Position numbers and translations under genes: made by a program. A stretch of DNA of 64,000 nucleotides from Spirometra erinaceieuropaei (Eukaryota > Platyhelminthes > Cestoda > Diphyllobothriidea > Diphyllobothriidae). The stretch lies in assembly GCA_902702965.1 (NCBI GenBank), contig CACRXP010000088.1:1004902-1068901 (forward strand), in the 5' to 3' direction. A model generated the notes under the pieces. It did no database searches, was not told the DNA's origin, and was given only the letters and a program-made list of their open reading frames with translations. Positions 35,101-46,959 of this stretch are shown here, in pieces. Every line of letters starts with the position of its first letter. The stretch's first letter is position 1.

Positions 35101-36704
35101 AGGTGAGACAGTGTCCACTTAGTGTTTTGTTAATACGTGCCTTCTACATGGGAGATGCGGGTACTAATTAAAGTAGAATGGCAAGGCACAACTCATGCTT
35201 CAGGCTATACTATTACAAAAACAGCATGTCTCAGATTTCATCGAGACATGACATCATGCAAATTTTTAACTTCGACAGCGCTCAGTTTTCAAGGACAATA
35301 TTGCTCAAAATTATTTACTCCCAGTCCAATCCGCATGTAGAAATTAAAATTTCCTGATTCGATTGACCGCTTTCGTTTTGTGGTCAGCCTGAGTGTGACC
35401 GAAATTTCTCTAATTGGAGAAGCAAAAAAAATTCGCAAGTTGTTTCAGTATTGGCTTCTCTAGTCGTGATTCCCTGTCAAGTGTCTGTTCTCGTCAATTT
35501 TTAAGAATATGCAAACACCACGAGGGTCTCACAGTCGGACACTACGGACCTCCGTATGTGAATATATTTATGACAACATATTTGTGTTTCCTTCCTAAAA
35601 TGTTCACTTTTCCCTATTCCCTTGATCCTACCTTTCAACAGCGTTCTTAAACTTTTACATGTTCTCCCATTAATTAACTCACGCTTTTCAAATGTGTAAT
35701 TCATCGAATTTGTGTTATTTTCCGATGAATTATGCAGGTGGCCCTCTGTCTTGAGTGTCGACATTTATGTTATTTATACCGTTTTAGCGTCCTATCCATC
35801 CGCTTCGCTTTGTTGTTTTCTGATGCTAAAAATGTAACATTAAGAGTGCTCTTCGAATTTGACGTTTACATTTGAATAAAGGGGTAAAAGAAATACCTCA
35901 TAAAGAACTGGAATCAAAACAAAGCATATTCGAAATTAAAAAAATTTGCGGGCCAGTTATTTACCTTGGAGAGGCCCTTACGAATGGATGGACTCCAGGA
36001 ATATTGTTTGATTTTTCAAATTTGCTAAGCCTCCACCATTTTGGCGGTTGACATTTTTTATCTTAATTGCAACAGTTAATGTTCGGTCTTCAAATACGAC
36101 TTTTCTTAAGAGCTGATAATCCCGGGGTTCTTGGACATTTGGGCGAAATTTGACCCCAAAGTTTAATGTGTTGTTATCAAAACTGATGCCCTTTCAGTAC
36201 GATTTCTGGTAGAAAATTTTGATTAATCTCCGAACAATACTATGACTCTAGGCTTTCTTGATGTGCTTGCTGATGTAAATTTTAAGCAGAGGCGGTACTG
36301 GTTCAATTAAACACCAGCGAGAGTTGACCAGCTTTTTATCGCAAATCCGTGTTAATGAACCTAAGCGTCCGGTCACATACCAACCAGAGGTATCTGCAAG
36401 ATCCAAAGCTATGCTTTTCCTGTCCCAGCGCTGAAATCCGCAGTTTTCCGGTGGATGCTGAAATTGAGGGCATTCAACCTCGCAGAAAAATTGACTTCCA
36501 TCAGTTCTGCTGCGGAAATGACCAAAGCCGCAGTGGTTTGTCAGTACACGTGAAAGCTGCTTCGCAAACACCCACAAAGCGCTCGATATTCAATAAATTT
36601 CACTAACGCTTTTTGAAATTGACTGTGAAAAAATAAGTGTGTAACTTAGTCCTGCCAAAATAAACTCACCTTTTTTATTTTTCACGATATCTGGTTCATT
36701 TCAG
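35101..36704 (+). other. Intron sequence, nothing recognised
   Basis: Intron between the possible exons near 35 kb and the A exon at 36705. No exon with a good acceptor and donor, repeat family or RNA was identified. Confidence 0.4.
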
Positions 36705-36767
36705 ACGAGGTGGACGAGGAGGAGGGGGAGGAGAAAGTGGAGAGAATTGAGTTTAACAAGAAAGATT
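36705..36767 (+). CDS. Micro-exon, A type (63 nt), beside gap
   Basis: Acceptor ttcatttcag. Interior codons EVDEEEGEEKVERIEFNKKD, the longest acidic exon. It ends in T followed by gt and then the assembly gap, exactly the T|GT end of other A exons; the rest of the donor is hidden. Confidence 0.8.
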
Positions 36768-36769
36768 GT

Positions 36770-37139
36770 NNNNNNNNNNNNNNNNNNNNNNNNNNNNNNN
36801 NNNNNNNNNNNNNNNNNNNNNNNNNNNNNNNNNNNNNNNNNNNNNNNNNNNNNNNNNNNNNNNNNNNNNNNNNNNNNNNNNNNNNNNNNNNNNNNNNNNN
36901 NNNNNNNNNNNNNNNNNNNNNNNNNNNNNNNNNNNNNNNNNNNNNNNNNNNNNNNNNNNNNNNNNNNNNNNNNNNNNNNNNNNNNNNNNNNNNNNNNNNN
37001 NNNNNNNNNNNNNNNNNNNNNNNNNNNNNNNNNNNNNNNNNNNNNNNNNNNNNNNNNNNNNNNNNNNNNNNNNNNNNNNNNNNNNNNNNNNNNNNNNNNN
37101 NNNNNNNNNNNNNNNNNNNNNNNNNNNNNNNNNNNNNNN
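36770..37139. other. Assembly gap (370 N)
   Basis: Unresolved bases. Joining the exon before the gap (ending T) to the next exon found (39228, starting GA) would create TGA, so at least one exon, probably W type starting GG, is expected within the gap or was missed soon after it. Confidence 0.95.
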
Positions 37140-38069
37140 GCATCCTACACTAAGATCGATTTGCGTATGCAAACGATGCATCAGGATAATATCCGACTGC
37201 ATATGTCTTATGTTTAACTGTCGGGAAAATTCGTTAGACTAATCAGGCGGCTTCTCTATCGTGCAACATTGTTCGCTGTCTCTATCGACCGCCTACTATA
37301 TTTAGATTAGCCGGGAGAGAGCATACTTGAACAATTGATAAACAGTTAAAAGTTCATTGCGTTTTATTTCCTTATTTTGCACTTCGTCGGTAAAAACATA
37401 CATTCAAACCGTTGACAAACTGCATATTACGCTCATTGGGCTACTACAAATTGTCCTTATAGAAAAATGATGCAACAATGACGTGGGAATCAATTTCGGT
37501 TAACTGAAGGGTGCAAATTAGAACTCCTATTCATCTGTGATTACGCAGATGGCCGTAGGATCCTGTCAGGGAACATTTCGTGGACAGATTTCTTTAGTCA
37601 GTATTTTTTATTCTAACCCAAAAGAAACCGTCTTAGACGAGCGGTCGCAATGTGATGAGCCATGAGGCTTTATTTGAATAAATGAAACAATAACACTCGG
37701 TCTAATTTGTCCTGAAAGATAAACTTGGAACCTCATATATGCGCCCGTATGACTGCTTGCTGAACAAAAATAGACGTTGCCCATTCAAAGTGATAATAGT
37801 TTTCAATATTGTTTATTTTCTTATCTAACCATCCTTATATGTATTTCTAACCTCCTAAGAAGCAACAGTCTCTTATGAGTTTTTTGTTCGCAAATCGGGA
37901 TTTTTGACACTAAATCTTCTTTTGCAGTCTACTTCAGGCCACCTGTGTAGAAAACAGGGTTTAAGCAGATAGTTATAACAGATTCTGATTGCTTCACGTA
38001 TTATCGAAGGTCTTACAAATTTAAATATATTTTTAGGAAATCATGCACTAAAATATACTTTATTGTACT

Positions 38070-38780
38070 CACTTGGTAGAATATCCCGTTGTCTTTACAC
38101 TTTTTTATTCGAAGAAAGGACGTCTTTCGATTTGCAAAAGTTCCTTACTAGGAGATTTTTCAAAACCGCATAATGATCATTCAGGCAACATCGTACCTGT
38201 CCGTTTACAAATGTTCCTCATGAAATGTACCACAAAGCCCGCATCCATGGCAAAATTTTATGAAATGTATGTCGAGATTTTGAAAAAGCGACAACGGTAT
38301 AAAGAAGGATCCCACTTAACAATCAGCTGACTGTTGATCGTGCCATACGCAAATTATGGTAAAGGGAGTTTTATGGGTTTGGCAGCACGCTAGACAGTAA
38401 GTTGACAAAGTGAAAGAAAACACAGAAATTGCCTGGATTTATGCCATAAATCTTATCCTATGATATTGTATGACAACGGAAATAAAAGTAGTAATCAGAT
38501 AATAAACGAAAAGTAAATTTCACAACTAACTGGTGTTGTTTTAAGGCGTGAGATCGTGGGAAGTAATCTTTGTTGGCAGTGTAATTTCTGCACCAGCGTG
38601 CAAACGTATGCCCAGATAAACCCCCATATGACAGGATCCACGGTCTACTGACAGTTACGTGAGGTCCTTCTCCATACCGTTGCCGAAAAAGGTTTCCGAT
38701 TCCCGAATAATTTCGCGCCAGCTCACCCGTTACGCTTACTGATTTCATTCTACAAAGTGAATGCTTTCTGCATAAGCAAA
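38070..38780. repeat. Inverted pair of an unidentified element
   Basis: About 38220-38400 on the plus strand (with caacggtataaagaaggatc) matches about 38570-38780 on the minus strand (caacggtatggagaaggacc), including ttttatgggtttggcagcac versus gtttatctgggcatacgttt. Plus-strand MAKFYEMYVEILKKRQRYKEG suggests an old coding element; family not recognised. Confidence 0.5.
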
Positions 38781-39227
38781 ATCGTCTAGTTCTCCAAGTC
38801 TTTAAGAAGAAACTATATACAGTTCGTAAAATTTTGCAACGTATGCCGACTATGCTGTATATCTTGTGAGGAGCATTAATAAACATACGGTACGATGCTG
38901 TATGAATGGACATTCCCCGGTCTTAAAAAATCTCATAATTTGAAACTTCTTAAAAATGACAAATATTCTTTCTGTGAGTGCAAAATGTGGCGACAACGTG
39001 ATTTTCCACCTAAGAGGGCTGCCCCACCCATAAAACTCCATTTACCAGAAATCACATATGGCACGATTCATAATCTACTGGCAGTTAAGGTGGGTTCTGC
39101 TCTATGCCGTTGCCAAATACGCCTACGAGAGGCATCTGTTTGTGGAAAAATGTCAGCTATGCACTTGCTCTAACAAAACTCATTTAAATTTCTTGATTGT
39201 TAAAACGTATTTTTGTCTTCTTTTTAG

Positions 39228-39278
39228 GAGGGGCACTTGCGGGTGGAGTTCTAACTTTCCTTACAGGAGTATTCGGAG
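39228..39278 (+). CDS. Exon, hydrophobic Gly-rich (51 nt)
   Basis: Acceptor gtcttctttttag, donor gtacgtt. Interior codons GALAGGVLTFLTGVFG, phase 1/1. Unlike the T/A/W exons it is uncharged and hydrophobic. It is too short for a full transmembrane helix and could be a glycine-zipper-like segment. Confidence 0.75.
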
Positions 39279-39516
39279 GTACGTTTTCTTGCGTAGTGTG
39301 TAATAAGCTGCAGAGGCGTATCGTCCAGTCCCTCGACAAAGAAAGATATTTATGCTTTTTGCTAATATGCGGCGGCGGATGCATTGTCCTACCCTTCACT
39401 CATTAAAAAAAAACAAAGTGTCCAGTGTACTTTGGTTTCACCTTCCTCATTTGTTCGTCGGCTAAGGCCGATGAAACAGAATGATAATAAAGGCAAACAG
39501 GCGAGTTCCAGGAAGC

Positions 39517-39863
39517 AATTCAAAAGACGGAGATTCGATCACTGGACGAAGGTTTCGGATTCTTACTTGGGCCCATCATGAGAGACGGTGGCAGATAAGG
39601 ATAGTGGTGGCATAAGGAGTGCAGTACTAATAGTACGTAGCTGCCGTGGGACTATATGTATACTAGAATCCACAACTCTCTCACCTAGGGTCGCAATTTA
39701 TTAAGAAAGCTGTTAATTAGAGTTCGCATATAGTCTCAGAGCAGCTACGTACTATAACTACTGCCTTCCTTGTGCCAACACTCCCCCTATCTGCGACGGC
39801 CTTTGATGATGGGTCCAAGTAAGAATCCGAAAAATCAGTGATCGCATCCTCGTCTTCTGAATT
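39517..39863. mobile_element. Foldback element with hammerhead-like arms
   Basis: Arms 39517-39658 and 39727-39863 are inverted copies about 140 bases long, around a 68-base spacer. Each arm contains, in opposite orientation, a segment like (c)uGAUGA-UGGGnCCAAGUAAGAAUCC-GAAA, i.e. a hammerhead core with stem II. Likely a PLE-derived or retrozyme-like non-autonomous repeat; no ORF. Confidence 0.6.
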
Positions 39864-40484
39864 ATAATAAGTAGCATGCAAGCATAGTCAAACTATGGAA
39901 AATGTGGGTTCTTGCATCATATATAGCTTTTTGGAAGTAGACTCTGGAGAACGATAGGGCTTGATGGGACCATCTGCTGACGCATTAGGGTAGACTCTAC
40001 AAGGCGAATCCTTCCCCTAACACAACTTGCACTAACACCCGCGAAGACGTAACAAACATAAACAGATATGATTTAAGGGGGCTTAAGTTAATCTGCGCAA
40101 AATGGATAAAACTGGCTTTTTGCCACTAAACTGCAAAAAATTGTCTTTTAAATAGAAGCCAGAATACAACAAAATTTGCCCGTGCATAAATGTTAGGGTT
40201 TATGGCTGACTGTTACTGCTCACCTTAGGTAAGTTAAGGTTATTTATGAGGGTTGTAGAAATCCCTTTTTATAACCTGTTTTCCTCTGTGTACGGCCGTC
40301 TTCTAAGTCTATGTTTAAACCAGTGGCAATTCGGCTACTTATTACCCTATTTTCCTACCTATAGCCGAAAATTTTAATTGTGCTTAGGGTTCCGCGCCAA
40401 ATTGTTTCTATTGCGATCGAGACATCTGTGTACTTTGAGTCACAGCATAAATAAGTATGCAGACAGGAAAATAATTTCCGCAAA

Positions 40485-40860
40485 AACATTGAAAACTGCA
40501 GTAGCCATTTTCGGCCTGTTAGTCGTCATCCGCCAGTACTGTACACAGCCCCAGGATATGCATCCCATTAGACCCGATTTCCCGATCTGTTGGCTAGAAG
40601 TCCAGTCCCCTGACCACTGAGTCTGGCCTCATCCCGTCGGCCACGATCGGGGAGCGCTCATCAACTTGGCCTCTATCGAGAGGACAACGAACACTGGCTA
40701 GGGTGTTGGACTTCTAACCAACAGGTGGCAGAAACAAGTCCCAGATTTTTCAAAATTTGGGGTTGGGTTTGGTTGGCTGTTGGCAGTTAATAAACCAGAC
40801 ATAGTCAGTGCAATCTTCCTTGTCTTAGTTGGTCATGCTATTCTGCCTATATGACTCCCC
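40485..40860. repeat. Head-to-head SINE pair
   Basis: About 40485-40690 matches the minus-strand SINE at 33255-33515 (gccattttcggcctgttag, agaagtccagtcccctgacc). About 40698-40860 carries the same body on the plus strand (tgttggacttctaacc, ggttgggtttggttggctg). Confidence 0.55.
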
Positions 40861-41100
40861 CCTGCGAGGTTCATGGTGGAAAGAGAGGGAGGTCATAAAG
40901 GGCGGAGTTCGTTCCCTAACATGATCGATTCGCCCCCCTTTACCATTATATAAATAATTTTCATTGTCGGGATAAAGAACAAATTTGATTTTGGCTATGC
41001 GTTTCTGATTCTCGGTTTGGCCAATATTACACAGGATTTAGAACCAGTCAGAAAATTTCGGACAGGTTTTACTATTTACTTCATTTTTTTACCACTTCAG

Positions 41101-41139
41101 CTGTTTCGACTACAGTAACGACAGTCATCACAACTACAG
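41101..41139 (+). CDS. Micro-exon, T type (39 nt)
   Basis: Acceptor ttttttaccacttcag, donor gtaaatc. Interior codons VSTTVTTVITTT: nearly pure Thr/Val, mucin-like. Confidence 0.8.
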
Positions 41140-41365
41140 GTAAATCTTATTCAGTGTAACTTTGTTTGTAACCGTTTTTAAGTTTCAAGTTCTGACAGTC
41201 AACAGCAGAAAACTTTATTTTTTACCTTCTGTGTTGTTTTTATGCTTAACGTCTTTCCTTGGTGATTAATTCCTATGGGTCACACTGCTTTTCATGACAT
41301 GTCGTGTAGAAACAGCGCATATCAGCTTTTAAATTGCAAGTTTTTTATTTTACTCGGTGGAGCAG

Positions 41366-41452
41366 GATTCGGAGGAGTTGGAGGAGGAGGAGGAGGAGGA
41401 GGAGGAGGAGGTGGTGGTGGTGGTGGTGGAGTTGTGGCCATCCCACCGCCAG
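41366..41452 (+). CDS. Poly-Gly exon (87 nt)
   Basis: Acceptor ctcggtggagcag (weak), donor gtaaaga. Interior codons FGGV, about 17 Gly from GGA then GGT repeats, then VVAIPPP. Length is a multiple of three with phase 1/1. Repeat length is likely polymorphic. Confidence 0.65.
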
Positions 41453-42094
41453 GTAAAGAAAGCAAAATTTCATTTTTTTTAAAAGCATGTCCTAATATGC
41501 GTTCATTGTGACATCCTACCGAACATGAAACGATGACTTTGTAGGTGTAGTTACGATTTCCTTCTCTTCAAAATTGTTTTTATATACACTGCTAATACGC
41601 TAGGCGTATTACGCAAATACTTAAGGATAGCTTGAATGCGCAAGGTACCAAAATAGCTAAAGATAGCTCGGATATTGCAATTCTTAATGACTGCTAACAG
41701 CTTGACAGTTATTTGGGAATACCTACACTTATCATTCTCCTTCATTTTATGCTGCCTTGGTCGAATAAAATGGACGTTTTCATCCGTTTGCAATACCAGT
41801 TGATCCAGGTAATTGCCATAAACGTATCTGCATATTACCCTTTTTCCTTAAGTACTATTTGCGCTAGCTAAATTTCCATGCCTACTGCGGACCGACGCGG
41901 TTTGATTATCTCATACTATCCGAATTCTGCCATTCATAGTTCTGATGGCTGCACCGCAGGGTAGATGAGCTGCTTCAGGGTTGTGTTCGCTCTCACCCAA
42001 CTATATACTTAAGCCTCATTTTCTCTGGGAAGTAAAAGTTTTTGGCAGACGACTCTGTCTGTCTGGAGACTTATATCAACTTTATTTTTACCCA

Positions 42095-42312
42095 TCTGTG
42101 AAAATCTCGGCGTCTCGGTGAGCTTCAGTGCAGTCGACGATCTAGGCACCGGGAGACGCGAGTTTAATCATCTGTTAGTCGAGTTGCTCGCGCAGCCTAC
42201 TTCAACGTATAGAATCCACCAAATTTAATAACGTAAGCTGACTGACCAAGCAAGATTTCCTAGGTCATTCCCCTGCGATCTACTAGATGACTACTAGGCT
42301 TGTGTAGTTAAT
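42095..42312 (-). repeat. SINE, minus strand (second copy)
   Basis: Shares cgagtttaatca, a cctactncaacgt block and agatgactactaggct with the SINE at 23369-23640; its tRNA-like head is more decayed. Confidence 0.55.
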
Positions 42313-43439
42313 GAGTTTTATTCAAAATCTCCCAAAACCTCAATGCAGGATCTATGAAGATGGGAGTATTCTGATACGTAACTCTTTTAAGCCGATTTCG
42401 CCTTTATTTGGTCAGTCATACCCACAAACGTCACCTGAGACGAGAGATACAAGCAGACGCACACGCAGCGAACAGGGTTTGCAGGCTCAGTCTATCAGAT
42501 ACTTCAAGGGCAGTGCGTGTAATCGGACGGCATCCGCACCTAGAAGCCCGGTAGACTTCTAAATCGTAATTCGTCTACCTATTTATGCAGGAGCTAGCGT
42601 CTACCGGTGCAGTGGCTTTCGATGCAGACAAGAGGGATAGGGGGCTCGGAGGATTAAGAGACGCTTCAAGTTCTACTGAATGACAAGCCACATTACATGT
42701 TGTTCGCTTGTCATACAAGTTCTCCCGTGCTTGGCAAACGTTTGTAGAGTTTGTAGCAGTTTGCGTCGGCATGCGGCTTCTGCATCCCATCATCCGCTTG
42801 GGTTATTCGCTGCTTCTTTTTGTACCGTTATGTCGCAATTTCTGGAGACATCTTAATCGGCAATTACTGGCGCAAGCCTCATTCGTGTGGACTGCTCCCA
42901 GGACTTCGTGTTTACTTCCACCTTGTGTGAGCGTCGACATCGAGGGGCTTTCACCAATACACGAGTGTCTTCCATACCCACATGAGTATGACCACCTCAG
43001 AGACTGTGTCTCGTTAGCACAGTGATACGTCTTAATCATGTGTACAAATGTGCGGTTTGATATCAGTAAACGCACCATACGCATCTGGTGACGAGCTGCG
43101 CAATTGATCCCTAAAACTTTGAAGGAGGAAAGCGACTTTTAAATTGCCTTCGAAGTTCATATCGTTAGAAGAGGAGAACTCGCTAGATAAAGAATAACGT
43201 GCAATTCGTTTATTCCCAGTTGCACAAACTTTATTTGAATTCATCCTGTCCTCAGTTAACCTCAGGCAATATGAAGTGCTTGCACTGTACTTCATCCTTA
43301 GGACTTATTCCGGGTCCTCTAGGCCGAGTTTTGAAATAATTTCTCTCACGGTATACTACATTGGTCCTTATGCTTCCGAAAGACCTGATCAAGTTCTAAC
43401 CTATGCGAATGAGTCTCAACGGACATTTATGAACACATT

Positions 43440-44470
43440 GAATAGGTTGCGGTCTCGTAGCTCAGGTTGTTGAAGTGTTATCTGTGCACAGGCCTTGCGC
43501 TCGCTGTCGTGGGTTTGAATCACAATAGCGCCGTCGATTTTTTCACAATTGGGCCGTTGGTTTCGATCTGAATATACAATGGTGGAGGGACGTTCACCGA
43601 TCTTCTATGTCGGTTATAACATGTTGCCTATAGCATGCGCCACTGTGCAGCTGCTGGGTGGGCTCGAGGGAGAGCCCGTAAAACACAACAAAATCGGTGA
43701 CTTTTATAAGTAAGATTGATGAGTGTCCCTCCACCCTAAATATCTATATATATTCATACAGACTGAGATAACCAGCAAATACAGAGGTGACTGTGGTGAG
43801 CGTTTATGGTTGGTAGACCGACGTCAGCCATCCTTACTCATCTCCAGATTTGGAAAAACGCGAACATCAAAACCGCGACCTCTTGTTTATTACTTCAGAG
43901 ATTTTACATATAGTCTATGCCGATATAAAGAAGGCGTGCTTCACCGGAAAGAAGCCTAGTTGCCGTGTCATGCATACAGTGGGTGGGCTAACTCTAAACG
44001 GGCCAGGTGTTAGATGCGCTGGACCAACACGGGGGCCACATCGGACTCTGGCAGGCGTTATCTGTGCGCAATAACAAATGCCAACATTTGCGGGGTGCGC
44101 TGGCGGACCCTGTTGTCGGCATTCGTCGCACAACTGGACCACTGCCACCATCCCATTGTTTTGTGGTCAAAATTCTGGTCATTTGTGTGTGGACCAGGGG
44201 GTGCAGAGTGGAGCGCCAAGGCGAGGATCCGTCCGAGCCATCCACCTGCGGCCTCCCTCGTCTCCGGTCTTCTTGACTCTGTCTTGACACCGGGCCCAGG
44301 CGGGGGAGGAGGAGAGGGTGTAGGTAGATGCTACGCAAGTCTACTGGCACTATAAACCCCTGCGTAAGTCACCGTCCCTGCTCCCACAATGCAGTCTGTG
44401 GGCCACACGGTGGACATCGTCGAAATCGACGGTCGAACTGTCGTCGTCGGGTGGGCTAACTCATGAAAGT
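43440..44470 (+). repeat. Dispersed repeat, copy 4, with tRNA-like head
   Basis: Starts with a tRNA-like stretch (box A-like tagctcaggttg, box B-like gggtttgaatcac; 43447-43525), then follows the order of 33516-34180 through to cggtggacatcgtcg. Longest copy in the window. Confidence 0.6.
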
Positions 44471-44625
44471 CGGCATCTCTCAGTAACTGAATCATTATAG
44501 AATTATGGTGTACGATAATAAGTTTACAACCCTATTTGATTGTTTATTTTAAAACGAAAACGCATTTAGGAATTTAAGTCGACATTTCATGAATTAGCCC
44601 ACTTAATGTATATATTTACAAAAGA
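44471..44625 (+). repeat. Dispersed repeat (catttcatgaattagc family)
   Basis: gtaactgaatcattat, acaaccctatttg and gacatttcatgaattagc match the copies at 15968 and 25636. Confidence 0.6.
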
Positions 44626-44639
44626 CAGCACAAAAGGGA

Positions 44640-44960
44640 AGACGAAGATTAGGATGGGCACTTTCAATCGTTTAACCGTCATCAGCCAACCACAACCTGC
44701 ACTCGTTGGTCACTGACTGCAAAGTTCAGTGCTCTATCAATGAGTACGCAGTCTCTTGTCCCGTCCGTTTAAACCAAAAGTATTCAGGATAGTAGGGGGG
44801 GAGTTCGCTGTGACCTGATCCGTGAAAGTGTTGGAATCTCAAATTAACCAAATCTGCAGTTTGGTGCATCCTAATTCTATTTGCCTTTGTCTATACTTCC
44901 CTTGTACATTGTCCTGGTGCAAACTAATCGACGACTTCCCCCTCCGTGATACATATTAAT
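44640..44960 (-). repeat. SINE-like repeat, minus strand
   Basis: tcaatcgtttaaccgtcatcagccaaccacaa matches the body of the minus-strand SINE at 33255-33515; the flanking aatcgacgacttccccctccgtgat end resembles the right part of the pair at 40.8 kb. Confidence 0.45.
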
Positions 44961-45721
44961 GAATTTTTCATCATCATCACAGTACATTTCGGCGGACACC
45001 AAATCAGCAGATGTTAAAGCTCATTTAAATATCGTAATGAGATTCAAAGCTTGAAGTTCGCAATCACTTGCGAGTACAAATGAATTCTTGGTAGTAAATC
45101 ATAGTTACTGTTTGCTTTTTATGTTAGCTGCACATCTATAAGTTATATGTGGAATGAATGAGTGCACAGCCTTTTAGTTTTCTTTAGCCGAATTGTAAGC
45201 GCCGATATATTTGTTGTAGATAAAAGTTTATGCTAAATGTAGAATCTGCTTTCCATAATCTTCAGTGACGGTTTCGGGTTGTCAGTTATAAATGTCTATA
45301 CTGAGTCTGGTTAATGTGTTTATACTAATATATAAAAATACTGTCCAATGTGATAGGCGAGCAGTCATTGTCCACATTTTTTAGGTTTTAATTCAATCAT
45401 GAAAGTTTATTTGCATATTTAGTATATGCCAACATAAAAATTCCCATTTAGAAATCCTTAGCATGAGATGTATCGCTTTTACCTTAAGTTGTATTGCCGT
45501 TGGCGAAACGAATTTAACTTAATGCAGAAAATTTTATCAGAGGCTGTTGAAAGTGTTTACAGCAAGGCCTTTGTATATAAAAGTAAAGGTTACCGTGGTC
45601 CGCAGTAGAAACCGTGACTTGTATTAAACCGATTAAGCCCTTTACTTTGCTATACCAACTGAAACACATTACCCTATCCAGTGAATCATTAAGGTCACTA
45701 AATACACCTATATATTACCAG

Positions 45722-45757
45722 TGCCTCCGATGGTAACATCAACTACAAGACATCCAT
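45722..45757 (+). CDS. Micro-exon, Pro/Thr (36 nt)
   Basis: Acceptor ctatatattaccag, donor gtaagcc. Interior codons PPMVTSTTRHP, ending in T so that the next exon (GG) makes Trp. Confidence 0.75.
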
Positions 45758-46914
45758 GTAAGCCGTCTTACTTTATTTTCAATATTCACGGAGTTCACAC
45801 GTTTTCTTTCCATTTACCTCCAATTGCTATAGTACAATTGCCATTCAGTCATACACTTGTGTTCATTTACCTAGCAATCTAATTATTTGTTGTAAAATAG
45901 GCCTTGTATAGCATATACCTTTGCTTCGAAAACCGTTTTAAAAACGATTATCTTTGTTGCAAACTGGCAAAAATACGAGAGAAAACTCAATGTTACCACT
46001 TGACGCGTATGCGTCCAAACGTCTGTCAGATCGTGCCTCTACAGCTTCCCTAGAGACGCGCGAAAATGCATTCTAGCTTTCCTTTGCCACTGTTAGGTAT
46101 CACACGACGGGAATGCATTCTTAGCTGAGCTTGATCCTACAAAACAGTCGACATCATAGGGACACTGTCTCAGACGTGACCGCACATCATCAGCCAGCAC
46201 CCTAACTGCACCAACAGCCACCGCAAAGGCATCGGCTCAGACTTCTGCACGGAATAAAGCCACCTTTCTGGAACCTTAGTTTTGGAGCTTAAATAGGCAG
46301 CGCCGCACTAGATACGCTCCTGATGCAGTCGCTTTTAAGAACAATCACGTAATATTGTGTGATATTTATGATGTGGATCCATATGCCAGCAGGAGTGGGA
46401 GATGCACGTAGATAGTTCGACCGTCGATTTCGATGATGTCCACTGTATGCTCCACAATAGGATGAATGCAGGGGTAGTGACTCGCGCGAAAACTGGTTTT
46501 TTGGTGAATATATACTTGCGGAACATCTCTTACACTCTCGCAGACCTAGTCAAGAAGACGGACTTGAAGGAGGACGTCGGTTGCTGGCGCGGCAGGGGCC
46601 GCCCCCTAGGCGTGCAACCACACTGGCTCGGATCTCTCTGACGGAAAGTGGCATAGAGACCATATTGAGAAGGAACCACTGCAGTGTGGCTCAGTTTACT
46701 AGTCTGTCACTCCACACAAAAACACTCGGAGCTGACTGCGAAATCGGATTTAACCTTATTGTTTGAATAAAGGCCTTGAAAATCCAGCATGGAAAGCGTG
46801 ACCTTATTAAAACTGAATAAAATTCTGAGCAGAATTATCATGTAACGCTTATGTCATCCACTTCGACGTACCAGCCTAAATAAATATCCTCAATGACATA
46901 TTTTTCTAAATCAG

Positions 46915-46959
46915 GGCCTCCAATTGTACCCCCAGATGAAGTGACTTCAGAACAAACGA
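46915..46959 (+). CDS. Micro-exon, Pro-rich acidic (45 nt)
   Basis: Acceptor tttttctaaatcag, donor gtaagtc. Junction Trp then PPIVPPDEVTSEQT. Shares the PPxV start with 45722, so the two may be old duplicates. Confidence 0.8.

Noticed and set aside
41366..41452. CRISPR-like or tandem-repeat array reading of the GGA/GGT run
   Set aside because: It is a simple triplet run inside a phase-consistent exon; there are no spacers.
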